DNA of 64,000 nucleotides, from assembly GCA_964654015.1 (NCBI GenBank), contig CAZZHQ010000002.1, positions 26,817 through 90,816 of the forward strand. The letters are read 5' to 3'. The translations under genes and the position numbers were made by a program. Source of the DNA: JAUUZT01 sp964654015 (GTDB lineage: Bacteria; Chloroflexota; Dehalococcoidia; GIF9; AB-539-J10). Shown here one piece after another: positions 34,069-43,482 of this stretch. Numbering within the stretch: the stretch's first letter is position 1; the number at the start of each line of letters is the position of its first letter. A model generated the notes under the pieces. That model did not search any database, was not told the DNA's origin, and worked only from the letters and a program-made list of their open reading frames with translations.

Positions 34069-34170
34069 ATCCCCATCCACTACCGCCGCCGCCCCACGCC
34101 TGCCAAGCTCAGCTCCACAAAGGATAGGCTCAATATAGGCTGGACACTAATAAACAGGAGATTCAGTTAG
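34069..34170 (+). pseudogene. Copy of the glycosyltransferase 3' end after hicA
   Basis: In frame it reads IPIHYRRRPTPAKLSS...IGWTLINRRFS and stops at TAG 34168-34170. It matches the end of the gene at 32860-33548 at 21 of 31 residues. A run of 29 bases is identical (33516-33544 and 34135-34163). The stop overlaps the GTG of the next gene (34170) by one base, as an original gene junction would. Confidence 0.8.
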
Positions 34171-35105
34171 TGCATAAATACTTTGTCACCGGTGGTGCCG
34201 GCTTTATCGGTAGCCACCTGGTTGATCGGCTGATTGAATCAGGTGAGCTAACTGTCTATGACAATCTCAGCACGGGCAGGAAGGAGTTTATCCAGCAGCA
34301 TCTCGATCGGGAGAATTTACATTTCATTGAGGCTGACTTACATGATTTTGATACCTTAAATAGAGCTATCGCCAACCATGATGTTGTCTTTCACATGGCT
34401 GCCAATCCGGACATCAGGGCAGGTATTACCAATACCAGTCTTGATTTACAGCAGGGGACACTAGCCACGTATAACGTGCTGGAAGCTATGCGACTAAACC
34501 ATATTAGCAAGATTGTTTTTGCCTCCAGTTCCACCGTTTACGGTGAAGCGGGTAGCATGGCGATAGCAGAGGATTATGGTCCATTGTTACCGATATCATT
34601 ATATGGTGCTGCTAAACTTGCCAGCGAAGGGTTAATCTCTGCTTTCTGTCATATGTTTGATATGCAGGCATGGATTTTCCGCTTTGCTAATGTTATTGGA
34701 GGCAGGTCAGGGCATGGTGTTATCTTTGATTTTATCAACAAGCTGAGACGAAATCCCAGGGAGCTGGAAATACTGGGTGATGGCAAACAGCAGAAGCCCT
34801 ATATTTACGTGAACGATTGCATAGAAGGTATACTCTTTGGTCTTGAGCATTCCTGTGAACAGGTCAATATACTCAATCTTGGCACGAATTCTTCCACCAA
34901 CGTTAGCTCCATTGCTAATATGGTGGTTGAAGCTATGGGTATAGCTGGTGTGAAGTTCAATTATACTGGGGGAAGTCGTGGCTGGCGTGGCGATGTACCA
35001 CAGGTCAGGTATGATAATACTAGAATGAAAGATCTTGGATGGGAACCAAGATTCAGCTCAGATGAGGCGGTCAGACAAGCGATAAAGGGAGCATTGGGGA
35101 AATAA
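34170..35105 (+). CDS. NAD-dependent epimerase/dehydratase (UDP-glucose 4-epimerase-like)
   Basis: This 311-residue extended short-chain dehydrogenase has TGGAGFIGSHLVDRL (about residues 7-21), ASSSTVYGEAG (about 117-127), YGAAKLASEG (the Tyr-x3-Lys catalytic pair, about 149-158) and FRFANVIGG. It makes or epimerises an NDP-hexose for the glycan cluster. GTG is the start, overlapping the stop of the preceding partial glycosyltransferase copy. Confidence 0.82.
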   Translation: MHKYFVTGGAGFIGSHLVDRLIESGELTVYDNLSTGRKEFIQQHLDRENLHFIEADLHDFDTLNRAIANHDVVFHMAANPDIRAGITNTSLDLQQGTLATYNVLEAMRLNHISKIVFASSSTVYGEAGSMAIAEDYGPLLPISLYGAAKLASEGLISAFCHMFDMQAWIFRFANVIGGRSGHGVIFDFINKLRRNPRELEILGDGKQQKPYIYVNDCIEGILFGLEHSCEQVNILNLGTNSSTNVSSIANMVVEAMGIAGVKFNYTGGSRGWRGDVPQVRYDNTRMKDLGWEPRFSSDEAVRQAIKGALGK

Positions 35106-35115
35106 AATATCAGCA

Positions 35116-36090
35116 ATGAGAAAACTACCGAAGATATCTATAATCATTTCTTCTTATACTATGGACAGGTTTCAGGATATCACTGAGTTAATGGATAGTA
35201 TCCATGAACAGACTTATGACGATATCGAGGTAATAGTGGTGACTGAACGGTCTCAGGAGCTTACGGAAAGCATTCAAAGCTATGTTCGGGAGAAAGGATA
35301 TTCCAATGTCAAGGTGCTATTCAACCAGGGAGAGAGGGGAATATCCCCAGCCAGAAACCTGGGTATAAGGCATGCCACAGGGGAGATAATAGCTTTTGCG
35401 GATGATGACGCTATTCTTTTTCCTGACTGGGCAGAGAAGACGGTTATTGCTTACGGCGGAGATAGCTCAATCGGTGGACTGACTGGTCCTATTTTACCTT
35501 TGTGGGAAGACGAATCAATGAACTGGTTTCCCAGGGAGTTTTACTGGATATTCTCTTGTACTTACTGGGATTGGACAGAATCCACCGAAATAAGGAATGG
35601 CTATGGGGCCAACATGTCCTTCAGGCGCGATGTTTTCGATATGTGCGGCCTGTTTAAAACAAGTCTTGGAGTAAAAGGTTATGGCAAAGGTGGCTGGCAG
35701 GGGATAGGAGGAGAGGAAGTGGAGTTTTCTTTAAGAGTAAAAAACCAGACAGGCAAACGTGTAGTCTATCATCCGGGTATAAAGGTAAAACACAAGGTTT
35801 TTAGCTACAGGTTCGAAAGCAGATTTATCAGGAGAAGAGCCTACTGGGAAGGGCAGGCAAAGGCAATGTTCAAAAGCCAGTATTACTCGGGAAATAAACA
35901 GGTTCTATCTACAGAACACGAGCTTCTTCGCCGGATTTTATTCAGGCTGGTGCCCAGTTCTATAAAACTTTTCTTCAGTAAACCTTACACTGCCTGGCTA
36001 CGGTTATGGGTTACTATTATAGTATTGGCTTCTGTCGCTACCGGGTATTTTAGTTATAAATTGCTTAATCTGCGTCCTAATAAAAAGTAA
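35116..36090 (+). CDS. Family 2 glycosyltransferase
   Basis: This 324-residue GT-A enzyme starts KISIIISSYTMDRFQDI, with the nucleotide-sugar DD motif FADDDAILFPDW (about residues 94-105) and acceptor-side GGEEVEFSLRV (about 195-205). A C-terminal hydrophobic segment (about 293-315) could anchor it to the membrane. It follows the epimerase by 10 nt. Confidence 0.78.
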   Translation: MRKLPKISIIISSYTMDRFQDITELMDSIHEQTYDDIEVIVVTERSQELTESIQSYVREKGYSNVKVLFNQGERGISPARNLGIRHATGEIIAFADDDAILFPDWAEKTVIAYGGDSSIGGLTGPILPLWEDESMNWFPREFYWIFSCTYWDWTESTEIRNGYGANMSFRRDVFDMCGLFKTSLGVKGYGKGGWQGIGGEEVEFSLRVKNQTGKRVVYHPGIKVKHKVFSYRFESRFIRRRAYWEGQAKAMFKSQYYSGNKQVLSTEHELLRRILFRLVPSSIKLFFSKPYTAWLRLWVTIIVLASVATGYFSYKLLNLRPNKK

Positions 36091-36106
36091 AGTCTTTCAT
36101 TATGGC

Positions 36107-37825
36107 ATGAAATTAATGACTGAAATAGGCACCAGACGTAAAATAATTGGTATTCTGCTTCTAAGCACAGTAGCACTTATAATCTATCTTATATCAATTC
36201 GACTGGCCTATCCATTATTTCAGAACACCAGGCTTATTGACCCCCTGGCTGAGATGCACGTCTTATTTCCTCTCTACTACGTAGCCATTGTTCTTATCGC
36301 AGTGGCCGGCTTTTTTTGTTTTGCCTGGCGTATTGGCAACCGAGGTATTCATCTGCTACTTTTGCTTTTGCTGGGAATTATGCTGTGGTACACGCCTCAT
36401 TACATGTCCGAGTTTTCTCATAACCCTGATGTAGCCAGAGATATAGGTTTGGCTTTGCATTTACCGGAAATATTGAATGGCGAAGCAGTCCCGTTCTCGT
36501 GGTATTGTGCAAACTATCCCAGTTCATATGTATTTTCATGGCTTTTTCTCAACATAACAGGTATAGAGCCGCTAAACTATATGCTGTTATTTCCAGTGCT
36601 CTGTATATGTATGTTCATATTACTGGGTTATACTCTCGTTGTCAGGTTGTTTGACTCCAGAGTGGCTTTTTTAGCCATGTTATTGGCTATTCCCGGAATG
36701 CATTATGCTATTTTTCATGCCTCAGCCCACTCACTTGGTGTATTACTTTTATTAACTGCCTTACTATTGCTGTTTCACAAAGGGCTGGTATTCAGGATAC
36801 TGACTTTCTTGGTAATAATAGCTATGTTTATATGCCACCCCATTTCGCCGCTTTTGTTATCCATATTTCTAGTAGCGGCGTTAGTTATCAGCTACTCTGG
36901 CAGGATTGGAAGGACACAGATAGTAATAGCTATGATGTTTATAGTCTGTTTTACAGGCTGGTTTTTCTGGCCTTCAATCCAACTCACGTCATTATCACCT
37001 GAAGTAGCTGAGAATGCTGCACTAATGTATGAACGGATAACACCAGGTGGACTTGTTACTACTAGGGAATATTTATCCGGAGCACCATTTATATATGCGG
37101 ACATTCACAGGCTAAACATATTTGTATATGTGCTATATGCCTTCACTACAACGGCAGGAATTCTATATGTAATTTTCAGGGAATATGCTCGCCGGGATAG
37201 TCTAAGGAGTTTCCTTATTAAATTAGGGGGCCTGAGTCGTAACCAGTTATTCTTGATTATCAGTGTATTGGCACTTCTCATGTTCACTGTTCTACTTGCG
37301 GAGACTGACCATACAATGATGGAACGGGGCTTAACATTTGTTATTTTAGGACTATCATGCCTTATAGCTTCATTATCCGAAGGAATATATAGTTCAGGCG
37401 TAGCTCATAGATTTATATCCTTTGTTGGGTTGGGAATGATATTTTTTCTGACGCTATCGTATCCAGTGATTGCATACAGCATTGAAGCATATACGAATTT
37501 TCCAGCTTCGGAGGGTGCCGCATTAGAATTTATGGCTAACGATGTTCTTTTCGAGGAGAAGACGGTGACGATTACTTCGAAAGAACAGCTTGTTATGTAT
37601 ACCATAGACTTTATTCCGATGGCCTCAACTAAAGGTGGAGCTTCATTTGGGGCAGAAGTAGTTGCGTTTAGAAGTACTGGCTATTACTACACCGCAATGC
37701 GCCATGATTTGTCTTTTAAGGAAAATTCATTTACCCGGTACAAGGAAGCTGTTACCAATTGTGATAGATATAATAAAGCATATATCAGCCCCACAACCGA
37801 AATATTTATTAAGGAAGATGGTTAG
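36107..37825 (+). CDS. Multi-spanning membrane protein of the glycan cluster
   Basis: This 572-residue protein has about 12 predicted membrane helices, spread from residues 12 to 460, then a soluble tail. It contains HNPDVARDIGLALHLPEIL, a periplasmic-loop-like pattern similar to polyprenyl-glycosyltransferase families (GT-C type: an acidic residue after the first loop). The family cannot be named with confidence; it may be a GT-C glycosyltransferase or a polymerase. A second protein of similar size and layout is at 45283-47124. Confidence 0.6.
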   Translation: MKLMTEIGTRRKIIGILLLSTVALIIYLISIRLAYPLFQNTRLIDPLAEMHVLFPLYYVAIVLIAVAGFFCFAWRIGNRGIHLLLLLLLGIMLWYTPHYMSEFSHNPDVARDIGLALHLPEILNGEAVPFSWYCANYPSSYVFSWLFLNITGIEPLNYMLLFPVLCICMFILLGYTLVVRLFDSRVAFLAMLLAIPGMHYAIFHASAHSLGVLLLLTALLLLFHKGLVFRILTFLVIIAMFICHPISPLLLSIFLVAALVISYSGRIGRTQIVIAMMFIVCFTGWFFWPSIQLTSLSPEVAENAALMYERITPGGLVTTREYLSGAPFIYADIHRLNIFVYVLYAFTTTAGILYVIFREYARRDSLRSFLIKLGGLSRNQLFLIISVLALLMFTVLLAETDHTMMERGLTFVILGLSCLIASLSEGIYSSGVAHRFISFVGLGMIFFLTLSYPVIAYSIEAYTNFPASEGAALEFMANDVLFEEKTVTITSKEQLVMYTIDFIPMASTKGGASFGAEVVAFRSTGYYYTAMRHDLSFKENSFTRYKEAVTNCDRYNKAYISPTTEIFIKEDG

Positions 37826-37828
37826 TAT

Positions 37829-38044
37829 ATGCAGAGCCAGGTTGATGTGATAATAGGAACACCGATATGCCGGCGTACGGCGTACATTCTTGACAAGTTA
37901 CTGTTAAATCAACAGGAAATACAAAAGCTTATCCAGACAAGTATTTTTACAAGATGTAATATTGCTCGTAAGTTACAAACGATTGCGCATAGAGGCACCG
38001 ATTCTTTCAAGGAACAAGCTACTCAATACCGTGAAAGACACTGA
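37829..38044 (+). CDS. Short ORF resembling the N-terminus of a glycosyltransferase (possible remnant)
   Basis: The 71-residue product starts MQSQVDVIIGTPICRR and continues AYILDKLLLNQQEIQK, a pattern reminiscent of the first strand and helix of GT2 enzymes. The rest has no fit. The ORF lies directly after the membrane protein and overlaps the proposed N-terminus of the next glycosyltransferase. It may be a fragment left by gene replacement. Confidence 0.35.
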   Translation: MQSQVDVIIGTPICRRTAYILDKLLLNQQEIQKLIQTSIFTRCNIARKLQTIAHRGTDSFKEQATQYRERH

Positions 38045-39281
38045 TAAAGTGAAAAAAGAGAAAATTGTTAATGCTACCGACGGGATAGTTGAACAAGATA
38101 TAAAGGGTCGAAGAAAAATATGTATAGTTGGCTCGTCCAGCCGTTTCTTTAGTGGCTTAACTGTGCATACTATTTTGTTAGCTAACGCATTGGCTAAAAA
38201 CAATCAGGTTTCCGTAATACTACTCAGAAACTTGGTACCTCGTTTTCTATATCCTGGTAGAAAACATATCGGGCAGACAAGTTCACTGGTAGATTTTCAT
38301 CTTGACATAGCTGTCTATGAGGGGATGGACTGGAATTCGCCTGTCAGTTGGTATGGAGCATACAAATTCCTGAAAAAGCATCATCCAAATGTTTTGATAA
38401 TGCAATGGTGGTCCTCCTCTGTAGCTCATATGGAGTTATTCCTTGCAGTTGCTAACAGGGTAAGACCTAAATCGAAAATGATATTGGAAATGCATGAGGT
38501 AGTAGACCCGCTTGAAGAAAGCATTCTACCGATCAGGTTGTACTCCAGGATTGCAGGAAAACTGATAATAGGAAAAGCCGATGCCTTAACCGCCCACTCC
38601 AATTCTGCGAAAAAACAGCTGGCAAAGATTTATGGTTTTGATGAACGGCATATATTTGTCGTTCCTATAGGATTGTATGAAGAGTATAAACTCATAGGGG
38701 AGGGGGGATTATCCAGGAGTGAAATTGGTATAAAAGATGAGTTCGTTATACTTTATTTTGGGTTAATAAGAAAATACAAAGGTGTGCCTTACCTGATTGA
38801 AGCATTCAATAAACTGCCACCGCATATAGCTGGTAAATCTAAATTAGTTATCGTTGGAGAGGAATGGGGTGATGACGTATCAATAAATAAAATAATTGAA
38901 TCCTCACCGTACAGGGAACAAATTATTTGTCGGTTGCAGTTTATTCCCGATAAGATGATTCCCAAATATTTTTCATCTGCCAATGTAGTTGTGCTGCCGT
39001 ATCTCAGGACTGCGGGTAGTGGTGTGGCTAATATCGCCATGACACACGGTAAACCAATTATTAGCTCAGCTATTGAGGCAATGAAAGAATGTTTGTCAGG
39101 TTATGATGGGGCATCATTTACTCCCCCGGGGGATTCTGCGGCAATAGCTGAGAAACTAATAGGAATATATAATATGCATAAATCAGGGAGCCCTATGGAA
39201 TATAGCTGCCCTACTAACACCTGGGACGAGGTTGCCAGGCAATATGAGCTAATGATAAAGCAATTTGGGATAGAAAAATGA
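37962..39281 (+). CDS. Family 4 glycosyltransferase
   Basis: This GT-B enzyme of up to 439 residues has KICIVGSSSRFFSGLTVHTI near the start of the catalytic part, AHSNSAKKQLAKIYG in the first domain, and in the second domain ILYFGLIRKYKGVPYLIEA and VVVLPYLRTAGSGVANIAM (the EX7E-like region is weakly conserved). The start is uncertain: about 45 residues before KICIVG are not conserved-looking, and a GTG near 38031 is an alternative. Its stop overlaps the next ORF by 4 nt. Confidence 0.72.
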   Translation: MLVSYKRLRIEAPILSRNKLLNTVKDTDKVKKEKIVNATDGIVEQDIKGRRKICIVGSSSRFFSGLTVHTILLANALAKNNQVSVILLRNLVPRFLYPGRKHIGQTSSLVDFHLDIAVYEGMDWNSPVSWYGAYKFLKKHHPNVLIMQWWSSSVAHMELFLAVANRVRPKSKMILEMHEVVDPLEESILPIRLYSRIAGKLIIGKADALTAHSNSAKKQLAKIYGFDERHIFVVPIGLYEEYKLIGEGGLSRSEIGIKDEFVILYFGLIRKYKGVPYLIEAFNKLPPHIAGKSKLVIVGEEWGDDVSINKIIESSPYREQIICRLQFIPDKMIPKYFSSANVVVLPYLRTAGSGVANIAMTHGKPIISSAIEAMKECLSGYDGASFTPPGDSAAIAEKLIGIYNMHKSGSPMEYSCPTNTWDEVARQYELMIKQFGIEK

Positions 39282-40249
39282 AGAGAGCATTGATAACAGG
39301 AATAACAGGATTTGCCGGTTCGCATTTAGCAGAGTTTCTATTGAAAAAGGGAGTAGAAGTTTATGGAACAAGAAGGTGGAGAAGTAAATTAGATAATATT
39401 ATTAATATAGAAGATAGGATTAAATTATTAGAAGCAGATATCAGGGATGGTTATTCTGTCGCAAAGGCGGTGGAGGAATCATCCCCGGATTATATTTTTC
39501 ACCTTGCATCCCAGAGTTCAGTTTCTACGTCATGGAAAGCTCCTGTTGACACGATGGAGACTAACACTATTGGGACAATACACTTGCTGGAGGCGGTTAG
39601 ACAATCGAAATGTGACCCTGTCATACAAATCGCAGGGACCTCGGAAGAGTACGGGATGGTCTACCCCGATGAATTGCCGGTTAGAGAGATGAATCCATTA
39701 CGACCATTGTCTACATATGCCGTTTCAAAACTTGCTACAGATAAATTGGGGTATCAGTACCATATGTCATATGGAATGAAAGTCGTGATTACCAGGGCAT
39801 TTAATCATACAGGTCCCAGAAGGGGAGACGTCTTTGTTACATCTAACTTCGCAAAGCAAATAGCCGAAATTGAACATGGTATAAAAAAACCGATTATATA
39901 TGTTGGTAATCTGAATGCCAGTAGAGATTTTACAGATGTTCGGGATATTGTTAATGCCTACTGGCTCGCGGTTACAAAGTGTGAGTATGGGAATGTTTAT
40001 AATATTTGCTCGGAGAAAATCAGGACAATACAATCCGTTCTTGATTTACTGCTTGGTTTGACAGATAAAAAAATAGAAATAAAGCAAGAACCATCAAGGA
40101 TTAGACCATCTGATGTTGAGCTTATTTATGGTGACTGTTCCAAATTCAAAGCAGTAACGGACTGGAAGCAGGAGATTGCATTTGAAAAGACGATGGATGA
40201 TTTATTGAATTACTGGAGAGAAAGAGTTCGGGCTATGTATACTCAATAA
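39278..40249 (+). CDS. GDP-mannose 4,6-dehydratase-like SDR enzyme
   Basis: This 323-residue protein has GITGFAGSHLAEFLL (about residues 7-21), HLASQSSVSTSW (about 75-86), TSEEYG (Thr/Ser of the catalytic set), STYAVSKLATD (Tyr-x3-Lys) and NHTGPRRGDVFVTSNFAKQI, the last typical of GDP-mannose 4,6-dehydratase. It would feed a deoxy-sugar pathway for this cluster. It overlaps the upstream gene by 4 nt. Confidence 0.8.
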   Translation: MKRALITGITGFAGSHLAEFLLKKGVEVYGTRRWRSKLDNIINIEDRIKLLEADIRDGYSVAKAVEESSPDYIFHLASQSSVSTSWKAPVDTMETNTIGTIHLLEAVRQSKCDPVIQIAGTSEEYGMVYPDELPVREMNPLRPLSTYAVSKLATDKLGYQYHMSYGMKVVITRAFNHTGPRRGDVFVTSNFAKQIAEIEHGIKKPIIYVGNLNASRDFTDVRDIVNAYWLAVTKCEYGNVYNICSEKIRTIQSVLDLLLGLTDKKIEIKQEPSRIRPSDVELIYGDCSKFKAVTDWKQEIAFEKTMDDLLNYWRERVRAMYTQ

Positions 40250-40299
40250 ACGATAAAGACACTAATAATAATAGTTGGATTATTGGAACATAGGTTATT

Positions 40300-41358
40300 A
40301 TGAAAATATTACAGGTATGCCCACAATATTTCCCTGATATTGGCGGGCTTGAAGAGCATGTCAGGAATATCAGTGAACGACTGGCCAAAGAACACGAGGT
40401 TACCATTTTTGCGGGTGATCCTTCAGGCAAGTTGCTAGAGGAAGAGGAAATTGGTGGTGTCAGGATAAGGAGGTTTAAAACTTTCGCCCCAGGCAATGCA
40501 TATTATCTGTCATTGGAGATGGCGAAGGAGCTTAAGAAATCCACCTTTGATATTGTTCATGGTCATAGTTATCATGCGTTACCTTTGTACTTCGCTAAAA
40601 ATGCCGATGCAAAGAGGTTCATAGTCACCCCGCATTATCATGGACACGGGCATAGCTTATTCAGGAACCTGCTCATTAAGCTGTATAAGCCATTCGGTAA
40701 GAAAATATTTGAAAAAGCAAATAGGGTTATAGCGGTATCCAGGTATGAAAGGCAGCTTTTACTTAGAGACTTCGCTATAGATGAAAATAAGATAAGCATC
40801 ATTCCTAATGGGGTTGATTTACGTGAGATTAGTGAACAGGAAGTAGTTCCAAGGGAACTAAAAACAATATTATGTGTTAGCAGGCTGGAGGAATACAAAG
40901 GAGTTCAGCATATAATCGAAATATTGCCTTTAGTAGATAAAGCTATCCACCTGGAAATAGTTGGTATGGGACCATATAAATCAACCCTTATGGCACAAAT
41001 AGACAAACTAGGGTTAGCTGACAGGGTCAAGTTCTATCAGGACTTGTCCCGTCGAGAGCTTTTAGATATGTATGCTAAAGCCGGGATATTCGTATTACTA
41101 TCGCAACACGAAGCTTTTTCTATTGTAGTTGCCGAAGCTTTAGCTTCGAGGACTCCGTGTATAGTGGCCAATACATCGGCGTTATCAGAATGGGTTGACA
41201 CTAAGAACTGCTTTGGTATTGACAGCCCTGTAGATGGTCATGAACTGGCGGAACTGGTATCCAGGGTTATTGGCACAAAAATCAGCGGTGTAAAGTTATG
41301 GGATTGGGCTGAAGTTACACAGAAGATTACCAGGCTATATGAAGATATTTCGGCTTAA
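40300..41358 (+). CDS. Family 4 glycosyltransferase
   Basis: This 352-residue GT-B enzyme starts MKILQVCPQYFPDIGGLEEHV. The acceptor and donor domains show VTPHYHGHGHS, RVIAVSRYERQLL, SRLEEYKGVQHIIEI and SQHEAFSIVVAEALASRTP (EX7E motif, about residues 266-284). The C-terminal 60 residues (EWVDTKNCFGID ... WDWAEVTQKI) are present again, diverged, at 41931-42119. HicB/HicA module 2 follows. Confidence 0.82.
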   Translation: MKILQVCPQYFPDIGGLEEHVRNISERLAKEHEVTIFAGDPSGKLLEEEEIGGVRIRRFKTFAPGNAYYLSLEMAKELKKSTFDIVHGHSYHALPLYFAKNADAKRFIVTPHYHGHGHSLFRNLLIKLYKPFGKKIFEKANRVIAVSRYERQLLLRDFAIDENKISIIPNGVDLREISEQEVVPRELKTILCVSRLEEYKGVQHIIEILPLVDKAIHLEIVGMGPYKSTLMAQIDKLGLADRVKFYQDLSRRELLDMYAKAGIFVLLSQHEAFSIVVAEALASRTPCIVANTSALSEWVDTKNCFGIDSPVDGHELAELVSRVIGTKISGVKLWDWAEVTQKITRLYEDISA

Positions 41359-41406
41359 CAGATAAGATACACTCAAGCTCATCCAAGTTGTGGATATTGT
41401 ATTTGT

Positions 41407-41412
41407 TATAAT
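41407..41412 (+). promoter_or_regulatory. Extended -10 box upstream of hicBA module 2
   Basis: TATAAT preceded by TGT, an extended -10 (TGnTATAAT). No good -35 box is at the usual distance. It lies 53 nt before the hicB start. Confidence 0.4.
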
Positions 41413-41464
41413 GGTTGACAAGTTATGAAATGGCTAGCTTTGTTAAACAATGAAGGAGGGTCGA

Positions 41465-41671
41465 ATGATCTATAGGATAGTGATTGAGAAGGGCGAGGAT
41501 TTCGGCTATGTGGTACATTGTCCTGCTATTCCAGGTTGTCATTCTCAAGGAAATACGATGGAAGAGGCAATTGAGAATATCAAGGACGCTATTAGAGGCT
41601 GCTTATCAGCTCTAGATGAAGGTTTGATTTCCGAGAGGGAAGAGTTGGCCTCAATTGAGATAGCAGTCTAA
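41465..41671 (+). CDS. hicB: HicB antitoxin, module 2
   Basis: This 68-residue protein starts at the ATG at 41465, after GGAGG; an upstream ATG at 41450 overlaps that site. It shows VIEKGEDFGYVVHCPAIPGC and GNTMEEAIENIKDAIRG, the HicB core. It overlaps hicA by one base (TAATG). It belongs to the short HicB type. Confidence 0.82.
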   Translation: MIYRIVIEKGEDFGYVVHCPAIPGCHSQGNTMEEAIENIKDAIRGCLSALDEGLISEREELASIEIAV

Positions 41672-41901
41672 TGGCAATGTTGCCAGTAATATCAGGTAAA
41701 AAAGCAGTCAGAGCATTTGAGAAAGATGACTGGAGAATTGTCAGAGGGGCCAAAAGCAGGCATATCATCATGAAAAAAGTGGGAGTGGCAACCGCTTTAT
41801 CTATTCCAGAACACAAGGTTCTAGATCGTGGACTACTAAGATCCTTGATACGTGATGCATATATTTCTATTGAAAAATTCAATGAGCTATTAAAGAAGTA
41901 A
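41671..41901 (+). CDS. hicA: HicA toxin, module 2
   Basis: This 76-residue HicA-like protein has the strands of the fold but a variant core, GAKSRHIIMKK, in place of GSHH; the histidine is retained. The end IPEHKVLDRGLLRSLIRDA matches the dsRBD-like C-terminal helix of the family. Sequence is far from module 1, so the modules are not recent duplicates of each other. Confidence 0.75.
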   Translation: MAMLPVISGKKAVRAFEKDDWRIVRGAKSRHIIMKKVGVATALSIPEHKVLDRGLLRSLIRDAYISIEKFNELLKK

Positions 41902-41930
41902 CCTGTGTGTAGGAAGGCTAATTATGCACC

Positions 41931-42119
41931 ACCATACTGGTGTTACCAGAGTGGATTGATAATAAGAACTGCTACGGTATCAATTACCCTATAAATAGTA
42001 CCGAATTGGCAAGGCTAATTACCGAGCTTATTGGTACAAAGGTTAGTGCTGTAAAACTGTGGGATTGGGGTGAAGTTACACAGAAGATTGCTGAGCTATA
42101 TAAAAAGGAGCTGGATTAG
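41931..42119 (+). pseudogene. Copy of the GT4 3' end after hicA (module 2)
   Basis: The frame-preserved segment reads PEWIDNKNCYGI, then IGTKVSAVKLWDWGEVTQKI, and stops at TAG (42117-42119). It matches the end of the gene at 40300-41358 at 32 of 56 residues. There is no start codon. Confidence 0.8.
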
Positions 42120-42166
42120 TTTCAGATAAACGAAGCAATACGACTGGAAAATATCATTTGGATAAA

Positions 42167-43399
42167 ATGAAAATTCTGATGGTGTCAGATACTTATCCTC
42201 CCATTACAGGTGGTTTGGGAAGGCATGTTCAATTATTAAGCCGAGAGCTGATTAAAAAGGGTCATGAGGTTGTTGTTTTCACAGTATGTTATCCAGATTT
42301 ACCTGAATATGAAGAAAAGGCTGGGGTAAAGAGTTATAGATCGCAGGGCTTCTTCCAAAGAAGCCCTTTTTTGTATAAAGATGTAAATAACAAGAAACCC
42401 GCTCCTATTTGTGATTGGTTAATTTCAAAAAAACTGAAGCAAGTAATCAAAGATGAGAAACCAGATATTGTGCATGCTCACGGCTGGATTATCTATTCTG
42501 TACTCCCATTAAAAAAGGAACTTGAGATCCCTTTAGCAGCCACTCTCCACGATTATGGTCTTATTTGCCCAAAGACCACTTTGCTACGAGAAAATACCAT
42601 ATGTAATGAGCCTTTCACTAGCAAGTGTCTGAACTGTGGGAAAAGCCAATATGGAGTTGTCAAATCACTGGCTACTTATTTGGGGATTAAAATGAACAAA
42701 GTAAAGCTGAATAAAGTGGATAAATTTATTGCTGGAAGTACTTTCGCGAAGAATGTCTATTCTCAATATTCAGAACTAAATAATAAAGATATAGCAATCA
42801 TTCCCAATTTTTATACTATTGAACCAGGATATGAAAATCAAGTAAATGAAAGACTTCCAAAAGATTTTATCTTGTTTGTTGGTGCCTTGATGCCGGATAA
42901 AGGAGTTGATATCTTAATTAAGGCTTACTTGAAGCAGAAGACTGAAACAAAACTGGTTTTAATTGGAGCCAGGCATCCAGAATATGACTATAAGAAAACA
43001 GAAAACATATGGATAATAGAAAATGCTTCCAGGGAGTTGCTTATGGACGCCTATCAGAGATGCCAATTTGCAGTATTCCCTTCAATGTTGTTTGAAACCT
43101 GTTCTATGGTTGCCCTCGAAGCTATGAGCCATAAAAAAGCAATAATTGTCAGTGATAGGGGTGGCTTTCCTGATATTGTTGAAGATCAAGTAACAGGAAT
43201 CCTGGTTTTGCCACATAATCTTACAGCCCTGTCGGATGCTCTAACATATTTATTTGCAAACCCGAATACTGCTAATGCTATGGGATACAAAGGCTATGAC
43301 CGATGGTGGCACAATTTTAGTCCGGAAGTTATTGTACCCAAAATCGAAAGCTTATATAAATCGCTTATGCATGATAACCACACAACTACTGTAATATAG
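42167..43399 (+). CDS. Family 4 glycosyltransferase
   Basis: This 410-residue GT-B enzyme reads from the ATG at 42167 (a TTG 9 nt earlier is possible). MKILMVSDTYPPITGGLGRHV opens the acceptor domain; IVHAHGWIIYSVL and LHDYGLICPK follow. A cluster of four cysteines (ICPK...ICNEPFTSKCLNCG, about residues 133-158) resembles a small zinc site seen in some GT4 enzymes. The donor domain has VGALMPDKGVDILIKAY and FPSMLFETCSMVALEAM (EX7E motif). It follows the partial copy of the previous glycosyltransferase. Confidence 0.82.
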   Translation: MKILMVSDTYPPITGGLGRHVQLLSRELIKKGHEVVVFTVCYPDLPEYEEKAGVKSYRSQGFFQRSPFLYKDVNNKKPAPICDWLISKKLKQVIKDEKPDIVHAHGWIIYSVLPLKKELEIPLAATLHDYGLICPKTTLLRENTICNEPFTSKCLNCGKSQYGVVKSLATYLGIKMNKVKLNKVDKFIAGSTFAKNVYSQYSELNNKDIAIIPNFYTIEPGYENQVNERLPKDFILFVGALMPDKGVDILIKAYLKQKTETKLVLIGARHPEYDYKKTENIWIIENASRELLMDAYQRCQFAVFPSMLFETCSMVALEAMSHKKAIIVSDRGGFPDIVEDQVTGILVLPHNLTALSDALTYLFANPNTANAMGYKGYDRWWHNFSPEVIVPKIESLYKSLMHDNHTTTVI

Positions 43400-43482
43400 T
43401 CGAGCAAAATTAAATAGCTGCTTGGATATAAGCATAGCTGGAGTAGTTTTGTATAGCGAAAGGTAACAGTGAAGGAGGTATC

